64,000 nucleotides of DNA from Eubacteriales bacterium (GTDB lineage: Bacteria; Bacillota; Clostridia; Lachnospirales; Lachnospiraceae): NCBI GenBank assembly GCA_030531555.1, contig JAUNNI010000006.1:1-64000 (forward strand), given 5' to 3'. A program made the translations under genes and the position numbers. Shown one piece after another: positions 56,132 to 64,000 of the stretch (position 1 is the stretch's first letter; each line of letters begins with the position of its first letter). The notes beneath the pieces were generated by a model that was not told where the DNA came from, ran no database searches, and saw only the letters and a program-made list of their open reading frames with translations.

Positions 56132-59100
56132 TTATTTAATCTGGCTATGTAAGGACTGGATGGACTGAATCTCTGGTTTTTCATGTTTCTTAACATCATG
56201 AATACCAGCGATTGTAGCTTTTGCAGCCGCTACAGTTGTCATGTAAGGTGTGCGGGACTTGATAGCAGCTTTTCTTAAGTAACTGTCATCGTTTACGCTT
56301 TCCTTACCAGCTGGGGAGTTGATGATTAAGTCAACTTCACCATTTGTGATTACGTCAAGAGTATTTGGACGGCCTTCCTGAAGTTTCTTAATCTTTGTTG
56401 CTGGGATGCCAGCTTCGTTGATTACTTCGCAAGTTCCGCTTGTTGCAATGATTTCAAATCCTAATTCATGGAATCCTTTTGCAACTTCAACGATACCGTC
56501 TTTATCTTTACGGTTTACAGAAATGAGAACTTTACCTTCTGTTGGAAGTTCAGAGTTAACACCTTCCTGTGCTTTGTAGAAAGCTTCTCCCCAATGTTTA
56601 GATAAACCAAGAACTTCACCTGTGGAACGCATTTCTGGTCCGAGGATTGGGTCAACTTCCTGGAACATGTTGAATGGGAAAGCAGCTTCTTTAACACCAT
56701 AGTAAGGAATCTGTTTTTCTTCTAATGCAGGTACTGGAGATGGTCTTCCTGTTAATTCTCTAGTGATGATATCTGTAGCGATTGGTACCATTCTTACGTT
56801 ACATACTTTAGATACAAGAGGTACAGTTCTGGAAGCACGTGGGTTGGCTTCAAGTACATAAACTTTATCATTTTCAATCGCATACTGCATGTTCATAAGA
56901 CCTTCCACATGCATTTCTTCTGCGATCTTTCTTGTGTATTCTTTGATGATTTCCACATTCTTTTCAGAGATATGTCTGGAAGGAATGATACAAGCGGAGT
57001 CACCAGAGTGAACACCAGCAAGCTCGATGTGTTCCATAACTGCAGGAACGTATGCATGTGTTCCATCAGAAATCGCATCGGATTCACATTCGAGAGCGTT
57101 ATTTAAGAAACGGTCAATAAGGATTGGACGATCAGGAGTTACACCAACTGCAGCTGCCATGTAATCTGCCATAGCACTGTCGTCGTATACAACTTCCATA
57201 CCACGTCCACCAAGTACGTAGGATGGACGAACCATTACTGGGTAACCAATCTGGTTAGCGATTTCGATGGCTTCTTCTACTGTAGTAGCCATACCAGCTT
57301 CTGGCATAGGAATTTCAAGTTTATCCATCATAGCACGGAACTGATCACGGTCTTCTGCAAGGTCGATGACTGCTGGAGAAGTACCAAGGATCTTAACACC
57401 GTTCTTTTCAAGCTCAGCAGCTAAGTTAAGTGGAGTCTGACCACCGAACTGAGCGATTACGCCGAGAGGTTTTTCTTTCTTGTAGATGCTGAGTACGTCT
57501 TCTAAGGTAAGTGGCTCGAAGTAGAGCTTATCGGAAGTATCGTAGTCAGTGGAAACTGTTTCTGGGTTACAGTTTACGATGATTGTTTCAAAACCAAGCT
57601 TCTTAAGAGCAAGAGAAGCATGTACACAACAATAGTCGAACTCGATACCCTGACCGATACGGTTAGGACCACCACCGAGGATCATGATCTTCTTGTTGTC
57701 GGAAGCTGTAGATTTATCTTCTGCATTATATGTGGAGTAGTAGTATGCGCTGTCAGGAGTACCACTTACGTGAACACCTTCCCAAGCTTCTTCTACACCA
57801 AGTTCAATACGTCTGTTACGTACATCATCTTCGGAGATTTCAAGAATCTGACTTAAGTATTTATCAGAGAAACCGTTCTTCTTAGCGGAGATCAATGCTT
57901 CATCTGCTGGAAGGGAACCTTTGCCTGCCATGAGAGCTTCTTCCTCTTCTACTAATTCTTTCATCTGTTCAACGAAGTAATGTTTTACTCTTGTGATATC
58001 GTAGATTTCATCTACAGTTGCTCCCTTACGAAGTGCTTCGTACATAAGGAAATGACGTTCACTGGATGGATGAGCAAGTCTTCTTAATAACTCTTCTTTG
58101 GAAAGAGTATCGAAGTCTTTTGCATGGCCAAGACCATAACGACCTGTTTCAAGGGAACGGATTGCTTTCTGGAAAGCTTCTTTATATGTTTTACCGATAC
58201 TCATTACTTCACCAACGGCTCTCATCTGAGTACCAAGTTTGTCTTCAACACCTTTGAATTTTTCGAATGCCCAACGAGCGAATTTGATTACTACATATTC
58301 GCCATCTGCAACGTATTTATCAAGTGTGCCATATTTACCACACTCGATATCTTTTAATGTAAGACCTGTTGCAAGCATTGCAGATACTAAAGCAATTGGG
58401 AAACCTGTTGCTTTAGAAGCAAGTGCGGAAGAACGGGAAGTACGAGGGTTGATTTCGATGATGATAATTCTGTCTGTTACTGGATCATGAGCAAACTGAC
58501 AGTTACATCCACCGATTACCTGAACAGCATCAACTACTTTGTAAGCCTGTTCCTGTAAACGATCGATAACATCCTGGGAGATTGTGAGCATTGGAGCTGC
58601 ACAGAAGGAGTCACCTGTATGAACACCCATAGGGTCAATGTTTTCAATAGTACATACTGTGATCATGTTACCTTCACAGTCACGGACTACTTCAAGCTCT
58701 AATTCTTCCCATCCAATAACACATTCTTCTACAAGAACCTGTCCTACTAAGGATGCCTGAAGACCACGAGCCATAACTGTTTTTAATTCTTCTTTATTAT
58801 ATACAAGGCCGCCGCCGGCACCACCCATGGTGTAAGCTGGACGAAGAACAACTGGATATCCTAAACGATCTGCAATTTCTAAACCTTCTTCAACGGAGTA
58901 AGCAACCTGAGAACGAGCCATCTCGATACCAAGCTTATCCATTGTATTTTTAAATTCAATACGGTCTTCACCACGTTCAATGGCATCAACCTGAACACCG
59001 ATAACCTTTACGTTATATTTATCAAGAATACCCTCTTTGTAAAGTTCTGCACATAAGTTAAGACCGGACTGTCCACCAAGGTTTGGAAGCAATGCATCTG

Positions 59101-59347
59101 GTCTTTCTTTTTCGATAATCTCTGTAAGACGATTAATATTCAATGGTTCGATATAAGTAACGTCTGCTGTCTCTGGGTCGGTCATGATTGTAGCAGGGTT
59201 GGAGTTAACAAGTACGATTTCATAACCTAATTTACGAAGTGCTTTACAAGCCTGAGTACCAGAGTAGTCAAACTCACATGCCTGGCCAATTACGATTGGG
59301 CCAGATCCGATAATAAGTACTTTATTAATATCTGTTCTTTTTGGCAT
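56132..59347 (-). CDS. carB: Carbamoyl-phosphate synthase large subunit
   Basis: 1071 aa, standard length. Two homologous ATP-grasp halves start with VLIIGSGPIVIGQACEFDYSG and IMILGGGPNRIGQGIEFDYCC, and the MGS-like allosteric domain forms the last 130 residues. It makes carbamoyl phosphate from bicarbonate and ammonia from the CarA glutaminase, for pyrimidines and arginine. carA is not adjacent on either side, unlike the usual carAB pair. AAAGGAAGGGAA precedes the ATG. Confidence 0.97.
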   Translation of the reverse strand: MPKRTDINKVLIIGSGPIVIGQACEFDYSGTQACKALRKLGYEIVLVNSNPATIMTDPETADVTYIEPLNINRLTEIIEKERPDALLPNLGGQSGLNLCAELYKEGILDKYNVKVIGVQVDAIERGEDRIEFKNTMDKLGIEMARSQVAYSVEEGLEIADRLGYPVVLRPAYTMGGAGGGLVYNKEELKTVMARGLQASLVGQVLVEECVIGWEELELEVVRDCEGNMITVCTIENIDPMGVHTGDSFCAAPMLTISQDVIDRLQEQAYKVVDAVQVIGGCNCQFAHDPVTDRIIIIEINPRTSRSSALASKATGFPIALVSAMLATGLTLKDIECGKYGTLDKYVADGEYVVIKFARWAFEKFKGVEDKLGTQMRAVGEVMSIGKTYKEAFQKAIRSLETGRYGLGHAKDFDTLSKEELLRRLAHPSSERHFLMYEALRKGATVDEIYDITRVKHYFVEQMKELVEEEEALMAGKGSLPADEALISAKKNGFSDKYLSQILEISEDDVRNRRIELGVEEAWEGVHVSGTPDSAYYYSTYNAEDKSTASDNKKIMILGGGPNRIGQGIEFDYCCVHASLALKKLGFETIIVNCNPETVSTDYDTSDKLYFEPLTLEDVLSIYKKEKPLGVIAQFGGQTPLNLAAELEKNGVKILGTSPAVIDLAEDRDQFRAMMDKLEIPMPEAGMATTVEEAIEIANQIGYPVMVRPSYVLGGRGMEVVYDDSAMADYMAAAVGVTPDRPILIDRFLNNALECESDAISDGTHAYVPAVMEHIELAGVHSGDSACIIPSRHISEKNVEIIKEYTRKIAEEMHVEGLMNMQYAIENDKVYVLEANPRASRTVPLVSKVCNVRMVPIATDIITRELTGRPSPVPALEEKQIPYYGVKEAAFPFNMFQEVDPILGPEMRSTGEVLGLSKHWGEAFYKAQEGVNSELPTEGKVLISVNRKDKDGIVEVAKGFHELGFEIIATSGTCEVINEAGIPATKIKKLQEGRPNTLDVITNGEVDLIINSPAGKESVNDDSYLRKAAIKSRTPYMTTVAAAKATIAGIHDVKKHEKPEIQSIQSLHSQIK

Positions 59348-59385
59348 AAGATTCCCTTCCTTTCATAATTGAAGTTATCTGTACT

Positions 59386-59391
59386 ATTATA
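59386..59391 (-). promoter_or_regulatory. Likely -10 box of carB
   Basis: Minus-strand TATAAT about 40 bases before the start codon; no convincing -35. The rest of the 391-bp gap (59348-59738) holds the divergent GH32 promoter and otherwise featureless AT-rich DNA; I see no PyrR-type or other leader. Confidence 0.4.
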
Positions 59392-59682
59392 GAACATTTT
59401 TAAGCAAATGAATAGTAGAAAATTAAAATGTTTTAGAATAATTTATGTGCAACATGTCACAATTATTCGTTATCTTATCACAAATTTCAAAGATTTCCTC
59501 CCATGCTTTGCTTTCATCATTATGAATAATTGATTTCCTAATCCGTCAAAACATGCAAATAAAATGTGATGGAGGTCCATATATTTTATAGATTGATGAA
59601 GGATACTTTACATCGAAATTAGTCCGATCATTTTTCTATTCATATTTTGAAATCTCTTCTTTTCATTGTATCAATAAAATGA

Positions 59683-59712
59683 TATAATCAAATATGTCAA
59701 TCGTTTGACATA
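59683..59712 (+). promoter_or_regulatory. GH32 promoter -10 and LacI-family-type operator
   Basis: TATAAT (59683-59688) is followed by the perfect inverted repeat TATGTCAA-TCGT-TTGACATA (59693-59712). The central AAtCGttT is the hallmark of LacI-family (ScrR-like) operators. The site covers the transcription start, so repression without sucrose or fructan is expected. Confidence 0.75.
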
Positions 59713-59738
59713 CGAAGAGATAAGGAGTAATTATAATC

Positions 59739-61229
59739 ATGCAAAACCCATTGGAAAAAGCCAGAGAATATGAAACTTTACATAAAAAAGACGCGGATCC
59801 AGAGCGTCCTGCTTTCCATTTAACCCCTATGGTCGGATGGATGAATGACCCAAATGGTTTCTCTATCTACAAAGATGAATACCATCTTTTCTATCAGTAT
59901 TACCCATTTGACGTTCATTGGGGACCTACACACTGGGGCCATGCAAAAACAAAAGATTTTATCAAATGGGAATACCTTCCTTGCGCCATTGCACCTGAAC
60001 ACGAATATGAATCAAACGGATGCTTCTCCGGCAGCGCCATCGAATTAGAGGACGGTCGTCAGCTTCTCCTCTACACAGGCGGAAGTAAAGGGACCGACGA
60101 AAAAGGCAGAGAAAACCAGGATCTTCAGCAGCAGTGTGCAGCCATCGGTGATGGCATTAATTTCACAAAAGTTGAAAACAACCCAATCATCCCTGTGACT
60201 GATATTCCAGAAGGCGGTAATTGGCTTGATTTCCGTGATCCTAAGATTTACAAAGAAGATGGCCGTTATATCGTTCTTCTTGCGAATCGTCCGGATGACG
60301 GCAGCGGCCGCGTTCTTATGTATGAAAGCGAAGACGGCTTAAACTGGAGCTACATGGGTATCTTAGATGAATGCCATAATGAATATGGAAAGATCTGGGA
60401 ATGTCCTGATTTCTTCCTACTAGATGGAAAATGGGTTCTCCTCGGAAGCCCTCAGGAAATGGTAAATGACGGTCTGGAATTCCACCCTGGTTACGGCACC
60501 CTTACCATCATCGGACAATACAATAAAGGATCTTTAAAATTCACAAGAGAACATCTTCATGCCATTGATTATGGTACTGATTTTTATGCCCCACAGACTC
60601 TGGAAACAAAAGATGGCCGCCGCATCATGATTGCCTGGATGATGAACTGGACCAACGTAAGCTTCCAGATGCCAGACATCCACTATTTCAGCGCTATGAC
60701 TCTCCCAAGAGAACTCCATGTTCGCAACGGACGCCTCTGCCAGGAACCAGTCAAAGAATTAGAGCAATACCGCATCAATCCTGTCATGGTCAAAGACACT
60801 TCCGTCAAAGAAGAAACTTCTTTCGAACAGGTAAAAGGTCGCTATCTTGATCTTACAGTAAAAGTAACACCTGCCGACACGGACGAAGCTAAATATGAAA
60901 TTTTTGAAATGAAAATTGCAAAGAATGACCGTTTCCATACCTCCATTCTTTACGACCGCAAGAAAGGAACCATCACCGTAGACCGTACCGATAGTGGGGT
61001 TCGATTTGATATCGTTCACAAACGTGAATTCTATGTGGCAGACCGCGATGGCTGCATTGATCTTCGCCTGATCATGGACAAAGACAGTATGGAACTCTTT
61101 GTAAATGACGGAGAACAGACACACACTGGTGTCATCTACACCGATCTTTCTGCAGAAGATATTACATTCGCAGCAGACAAAGAAGTGAAAGTTGATATTG
61201 AGAGCTACACTTTAGAAATAGATAAATAA
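59739..61229 (+). CDS. GH32 sucrose-6-phosphate hydrolase / beta-fructosidase
   Basis: 496 aa. The nucleophile motif WMNDPNGF has D37, the transition-state FRDPK has D167 and the acid/base WECPDF has E221; a C-terminal beta-sandwich follows. There is no signal peptide, so it is cytoplasmic and cleaves sucrose(-6-P) or short fructans. AAGGAG lies 11 bases before the ATG. It is monocistronic with a LacI-type operator; no PTS or repressor gene is adjacent. Confidence 0.94.
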   Translation: MQNPLEKAREYETLHKKDADPERPAFHLTPMVGWMNDPNGFSIYKDEYHLFYQYYPFDVHWGPTHWGHAKTKDFIKWEYLPCAIAPEHEYESNGCFSGSAIELEDGRQLLLYTGGSKGTDEKGRENQDLQQQCAAIGDGINFTKVENNPIIPVTDIPEGGNWLDFRDPKIYKEDGRYIVLLANRPDDGSGRVLMYESEDGLNWSYMGILDECHNEYGKIWECPDFFLLDGKWVLLGSPQEMVNDGLEFHPGYGTLTIIGQYNKGSLKFTREHLHAIDYGTDFYAPQTLETKDGRRIMIAWMMNWTNVSFQMPDIHYFSAMTLPRELHVRNGRLCQEPVKELEQYRINPVMVKDTSVKEETSFEQVKGRYLDLTVKVTPADTDEAKYEIFEMKIAKNDRFHTSILYDRKKGTITVDRTDSGVRFDIVHKREFYVADRDGCIDLRLIMDKDSMELFVNDGEQTHTGVIYTDLSAEDITFAADKEVKVDIESYTLEIDK

Positions 61230-61243
61230 AACCAGAATAACAA

Positions 61244-61306
61244 AGCCGCAATCACACAGACATCCTCTTCTTAGATAGAATTGGAATACGTGATTGCGGC
61301 TTTCTT
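61244..61306 (+). terminator. Terminator of the GH32 gene
   Basis: GCCGCAATCAC (61244-61254) pairs perfectly with GTGATTGCGGC (61290-61300), then TTTCTTTC. Confidence 0.87.
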
Positions 61307-61572
61307 TCGTCTGACCACAGGTTGTGTCTATTACTTTACGGGCTGCTGGTCGCTTTGAGCACATTTCTCTTCCTGCCGCCCATTCATCAGCCATGACACT
61401 CTCCTGTTTGGGCGAATTGTGCTGCTATATTCTCTCTCCGCCCATTCACCTCTCAACAGAACAACAGCTTCACTTTTTCAGACTATTATCTGCTCCATTC
61501 GCTTTCTCCCTTTCGAAGCAAACCGTAAATGCGGCCTTCGAATGTGGCTGCAAGCATGGCGAGAAAATCAAA
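61307..61572. other. Gene-free stretch between convergent terminators
   Basis: About 265 bases, richer in GC than the flanks, with only short frames lacking ribosome binding sites. I see no recognisable gene; it may be a decayed remnant. Confidence 0.4.
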
Positions 61573-61868
61573 TAAAACAATCCGAAAATTAAAACTTTCA
61601 AAAGGATCCTTCAAAAAAGTAAATAATTCAGCCAAAGAGACAGTTCATGAGACCATCTTTGTGGAGTCCGTTTTTCCGCCCAGAATGCCAACACTGTCGG
61701 AGCGTTGTCCGAGCGAAGCGAGTTTTTAGTGGAGACAGTGTGAATAAGCGGATGGGCAGAAAAACGTAAGACGGAGCAACGTTGGTTGATTGGACTTTCT
61801 CTTTGAGTGAATTCAAAAAAAATGACAAAGGATCCTTTCGGATACTCTGTCATTTTCGGATTGTTTTA
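61573..61868. repeat. ~296-bp nested inverted repeat with 17-bp TA-flanked ends (MITE-like)
   Basis: The ends TAAAACAATCCGAAAAT (61573-61589) and its exact complement (61852-61868) frame further nested pairs: AAAGGATCCTT (61601-61611 / 61828-61838), AATTCA/TGAATT (61625-61630 / 61808-61813), CAAAGAGA/TCTCTTTG (61633-61640 / 61798-61805), a 14-bp arm with one mismatch (61669-61682 / 61753-61766), and ACACTGTC/GACAGTGT (61691-61698 / 61734-61741). Each end begins with TA, the target of Tc1/mariner-like elements. It encodes no protein. Confidence 0.6.
61815..61855 (-). terminator. Terminator of proA inside the inverted repeat
   Basis: Minus-strand AAATGACA (61848-61855) pairs with TGTCATTT (61820-61827); the upper stem ends in ATCC-GAAA-GGAT; then eight T. 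Confidence 0.8.
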
Positions 61869-61870
61869 CA

Positions 61871-61928
61871 ATTTTCAAGGCATTCAACCCCCGCCTCAAA
61901 ACGATTTTCGGGACCTTCGAACCCCGCC
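61871..61928. repeat. Two imperfect 25-bp direct repeats after proA
   Basis: 61871-61895 and 61904-61928 match at 19 of 25 positions, both beginning ATTTTC and ending CCCCGCC, with a 33-bp period. They lie between the proA stop and the inverted repeat. Confidence 0.5.
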
Positions 61929-61935
61929 AAACAAC

Positions 61936-63210
61936 TTATAAATTTTTGAAATGAAAACTCTTCTTTCCAGTCGCATAGTCATTCACAATGTGACCATTTC
62001 CAAAAAGTTTATATTTATAGGTTACAAGTCCTTCTAAGCCTACCGGTCCTCTTGCATGAATCTTGCTGGTACTGATACCGACTTCTGCACCAAAACCATA
62101 ACGGAAACCATCTGCAAAACGGGTAGAGCAATTTTGGTAAACACCGGCGGAATCTACCATTTGCATGAAGCGACATACGGTTTCCTCATTTTCAGAAATG
62201 ATGGAATCTGTATGATGGGATCCGTGGGTATTGATATGATTAATGGCCTCATCTACATTATCCACTAATTTTACAGATGCAATGAGGTCGAGATATTCGA
62301 TAAACTCTTCTTCTCCGATTGCTTCTACCGCAATGATATCTGCGACTTCCTGTGTTCCGCGGAGAGTTACTCCATTTTCTTTTAAAACCGCATATAATTT
62401 TGGAAGAAATTCTTTCGCGATAGAACGATTTACCAGAAGAGTTTCTACTGCATTACAAGCTGCAGTATACTGGGTCTTAGCATCCACGATAATCGGAAGT
62501 GCTTTCTCCTGATCTGCATCTGCATCCACATAGATATGGCAGATTCCATCTGCATGACCCATAACAGGAATTTTAGTATTATTCATAATATACTGTACGA
62601 ATTGGTTGGATCCTCTTGGAATCAAGAGATCTACACTGTCGTGACATTCTAATAATTCATCAATCTCACTATGCTGTTCTGCCTGCATCATACAATTCGC
62701 AGGGAGTCCGGCAGCAATTACGCTTTCATGAATCAAAGCAAATAATTTGCGGTTTGTATGGGTTGTTTCTTTTCCACCTTTTAAGATGGCACAGTTTCCA
62801 CTTTTAATACATAAAGTAGAGATTTGAACTAAAGCATCTGGTCTGGCTTCGAAAATCACCCCAATCACACCGATCGGACAGCTGATACGATATAAGGTCA
62901 GTCCCTCATCTAATTCTCTGGCAAGAGTGGTACGTTCCAATGGGTCTGGAAGTGAAATCAACTGTTTGATTCCAGCAACTACGTCCTGAAGTTTTCCTTC
63001 GTTGAATTTTAAACGTTTCATCACTGCCTGAGAAATCAGGTTCTCTTTGGCTGCCGCTAAATCTTTTTCATTGGCTGCAAAAATTTCGTCTGCATGAGCC
63101 AAGAGGTTTTCTCCAATTAACTCAAGGGCCTTATTTCTGGTTTCTATGGAAGATGCCGCAAGAAATGGAGCATCTAATTTCATTTTTCTTACTTCTTCTT
63201 TTACACTCAT
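61936..63210 (-). CDS. proA: Glutamate-5-semialdehyde dehydrogenase (gamma-glutamyl phosphate reductase)
   Basis: 424 aa. An aldehyde dehydrogenase-fold enzyme with GVIGVIFEARPDALVQI and the catalytic-Cys motif TQYTAACNAVETLLV. It reduces gamma-glutamyl phosphate to the semialdehyde in proline synthesis with NADPH. AAGGAGA stands 6 bases before the ATG at 63208-63210; the ATG at 63228 overlaps it. proB, usually adjacent, is absent here. It has its own promoter. Confidence 0.96.
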   Translation of the reverse strand: MSVKEEVRKMKLDAPFLAASSIETRNKALELIGENLLAHADEIFAANEKDLAAAKENLISQAVMKRLKFNEGKLQDVVAGIKQLISLPDPLERTTLARELDEGLTLYRISCPIGVIGVIFEARPDALVQISTLCIKSGNCAILKGGKETTHTNRKLFALIHESVIAAGLPANCMMQAEQHSEIDELLECHDSVDLLIPRGSNQFVQYIMNNTKIPVMGHADGICHIYVDADADQEKALPIIVDAKTQYTAACNAVETLLVNRSIAKEFLPKLYAVLKENGVTLRGTQEVADIIAVEAIGEEEFIEYLDLIASVKLVDNVDEAINHINTHGSHHTDSIISENEETVCRFMQMVDSAGVYQNCSTRFADGFRYGFGAEVGISTSKIHARGPVGLEGLVTYKYKLFGNGHIVNDYATGKKSFHFKNL

Positions 63211-63239
63211 TTGGATTCTCCTTGACATTAGTATCTACT

Positions 63240-63268
63240 ATTTTACAAAAATCCCTTTCGAAAATCAA
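63240..63268 (-). promoter_or_regulatory. Promoter of proA
   Basis: Minus-strand TTGATT (63263-63268), 17 bases, TAAAAT (63240-63245). Confidence 0.65.
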
Positions 63269-63273
63269 TCATC

Positions 63274-63423
63274 TTATTCTTTTGTATGATTACAGTTTCC
63301 ACCACAAGATCCACTATATGGACAGCCCATGCATCCTGAACCTTTTTTCTTTTGTTTTTTCAGATAGATGATTGCAGCTCCAACTGCCAGTATAAGTAAG
63401 AGTACAACAATAATATCTGCCAT
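63274..63423 (-). CDS. FeoB-associated Cys-rich membrane protein
   Basis: 49 aa. One N-terminal membrane helix (IIVVLLLILAVGAAIIYL) is followed by a basic stretch and a Cys-rich tail GCMGCPYSGSCGGNCNH with five Cys in CxxC-like spacing. This is the FeoB-associated Cys-rich family, usually encoded beside feoAB ferrous-iron uptake genes and thought to bind iron; no feo gene is in view. GGAGG lies 7 bases before the ATG at 63421-63423. Too short for most gene callers. Confidence 0.85.
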   Translation of the reverse strand: MADIIVVLLLILAVGAAIIYLKKQKKKGSGCMGCPYSGSCGGNCNHTKE

Positions 63424-63457
63424 TGGGATTCCTCCATTCTTTCTTTCAATCTTTTCT

Positions 63458-63486
63458 AGTTTATTCCAGAAAAAGCAGTAGGTCAA
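63458..63486 (-). promoter_or_regulatory. Promoter of the FeoB-associated small gene
   Basis: Minus-strand TTGACC (63481-63486), 17 bases, TAAACT (63458-63463). Confidence 0.5.
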
Positions 63487-63570
63487 TCACCTATCTAGAA
63501 AAACACTATCTTCTTTCATTGATTCAAAAAATCTCTCTAATCAAAATACAATTTTCATCAATTATCTTAT

Positions 63571-63612
63571 GAACGAACAAAGGGCCATATCCTTTGACAG
63601 ATATGGCCCTTT
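63571..63612 (-). terminator. Terminator of the ABC-transporter ATPase gene
   Basis: A 13-bp stem (63600-63612 with 63579-63591) around an 8-nt loop, followed on the minus strand by GTTCGTT after TTT. Confidence 0.78.
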
Positions 63613-63648
63613 GCATTTATTTTTAGAAAAAACAATTATGAATCTAGA

Positions 63649-64000
63649 CTAGTTTGTAATTGTAAGTTCTGTTTCTTTGTCGAATACATGAATCTTGTTC
63701 ATGTCTAATGCGAATTTCGCAATATCACCGATCTGTAACTCTGTGCTGGATGGTGTACGACATGTCATTCTTGTTCCTTCAAGATCGAAGTATAAGTATA
63801 CTTCTGCACCAAGAAGTTCATAGAATTTAACTTCTGCGCTGATAGTCTGACCATGAGCAATGTCATCAGCTGTAGCTTCAGATACGTCTTCTGGACGGAT
63901 ACCAAGAACAACTGTCTTGCCATCGTATGCTTTTAATGCAGCAGCTTTGTCTGCAGGAACTGGGAATACGCTCTTACCAATCTGAAGAGTAACTTTGTCA
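63649..64000 (-). CDS. Sugar ABC transporter ATP-binding protein (UgpC/MsmK type), C-terminal part
   Basis: The frame is open at the window edge and ends at the TAG at 63649-63651, leaving about 117 residues. These form the C-terminal OB-fold/TOBE regulatory domain, with VLGIRPEDVSE, ELLGAEVYLYFDLEGTRM and the final DKETELTITN, typical of MsmK/UgpC ATPases that energise several sugar importers. The nucleotide-binding domain lies outside the window. Which importers it serves cannot be told here; the GH1 and GH32 genes in the window would fit such uptake. Confidence 0.88.
   Translation of the reverse strand, partial: DKVTLQIGKSVFPVPADKAAALKAYDGKTVVLGIRPEDVSEATADDIAHGQTISAEVKFYELLGAEVYLYFDLEGTRMTCRTPSSTELQIGDIAKFALDMNKIHVFDKETELTITN

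Noticed and set aside
61212..61394. A 60-codon minus-strand frame after the GH32 gene
   Set aside because: It runs through the GH32 terminator and has no ribosome binding site.
61324..61575. An 83-codon plus-strand frame in the gene-free stretch
   Set aside because: No start signal and no recognisable family; possibly a remnant but not a supported gene.
61611..61853. Frames within the inverted repeat
   Set aside because: They follow from the repeat structure and lack ribosome binding sites.
61904..61928. A tRNA T-arm-like GGTTCGAA motif
   Set aside because: No acceptor, D or anticodon arm surrounds it; it is part of a direct repeat.

Overview
The window looks like a chromosomal piece of a low-GC, Gram-positive anaerobe of the Clostridia, most probably Lachnospiraceae. 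This is inferred from gene content and style (strong AGGAGG ribosome binding sites, a zinc-type S14, a DUF1846 protein, a FeoB-associated Cys-rich protein, a glycerol dehydrogenase/DUF1667 trio, and MoxR-DUF58-transglutaminase and CsoR-CopA modules). It is not a species call. I recognised no rRNA, tRNA, CRISPR array, transposase or prophage. About 4/5 of the genes lie on the minus strand.

Layout. 0-6.5 kb: the end of a GH1 beta-glucosidase, a membrane protein of the lysylphosphatidylglycerol-synthase TM family, and a three-gene glycerol-3-phosphate-type oxidoreductase operon (minus) divergent from a DeoR regulator. 6.5-17.6 kb: the S10-spc ribosomal operon (rpsJ to secY), 20 genes, with two candidate promoters, a long leader, and a terminator straight after secY. 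17.6-24.6 kb: a minus-strand run moxR - DUF58 - transglutaminase-like protein - RNA methyltransferase - Gx transporter - apbE. 24.6-30.4 kb: a MocR/PdxR-type regulator, a DegV protein, and a copper module (csoR, copA with a nested copZ-like cistron). 30.5-36.8 kb: uvrB-uvrA-hflX with a LexA-like box. 36.8-46.7 kb: a TRIC-type channel, a large secreted S8 protease, prfC, an MtnK-like kinase, and a DUF1846 protein with a terminator in its leader. 46.8-54.2 kb: a small double-glycine-leader peptide gene, metY- and malY-type sulfur amino acid enzymes, and a GntR regulator convergent with a tetronate-type catabolic operon (GarR/LtnD-like dehydrogenase, OtnK-like kinase, cyclase-family hydrolase). 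54.2-64 kb: a candidate stand-alone small RNA, phosphoglucomutase, an orphan carB, a LacI-type-operator-controlled GH32 sucrase/fructanase, a large inverted repeat, proA, a FeoB-associated small protein, and the end of a sugar ABC-transporter ATPase.

How it works together. The window mixes core information processing (ribosome, SecY, RF3, UvrAB, HflX) with nutrient use (beta-glucosides, sucrose/fructans, glycerol, a C4 sugar acid), copper efflux and amino acid metabolism. Almost every transcription unit ends in a recognisable intrinsic terminator, many of them shared by convergent units.

Most interesting points: a likely unannotated ~130-nt RNA with its own promoter, closing stem and terminator (54268-54399); a CopA whose C-terminal metal-binding domain carries its own Shine-Dalgarno and start; a transglutaminase-fold protein with Asp where the catalytic Cys should be; a double-glycine-leader peptide gene with no transporter beside it; tandem hairpins between rpsJ and rplC; a leader terminator before the DUF1846 gene; and a ~296-bp TA-flanked inverted repeat in a gene-free stretch.
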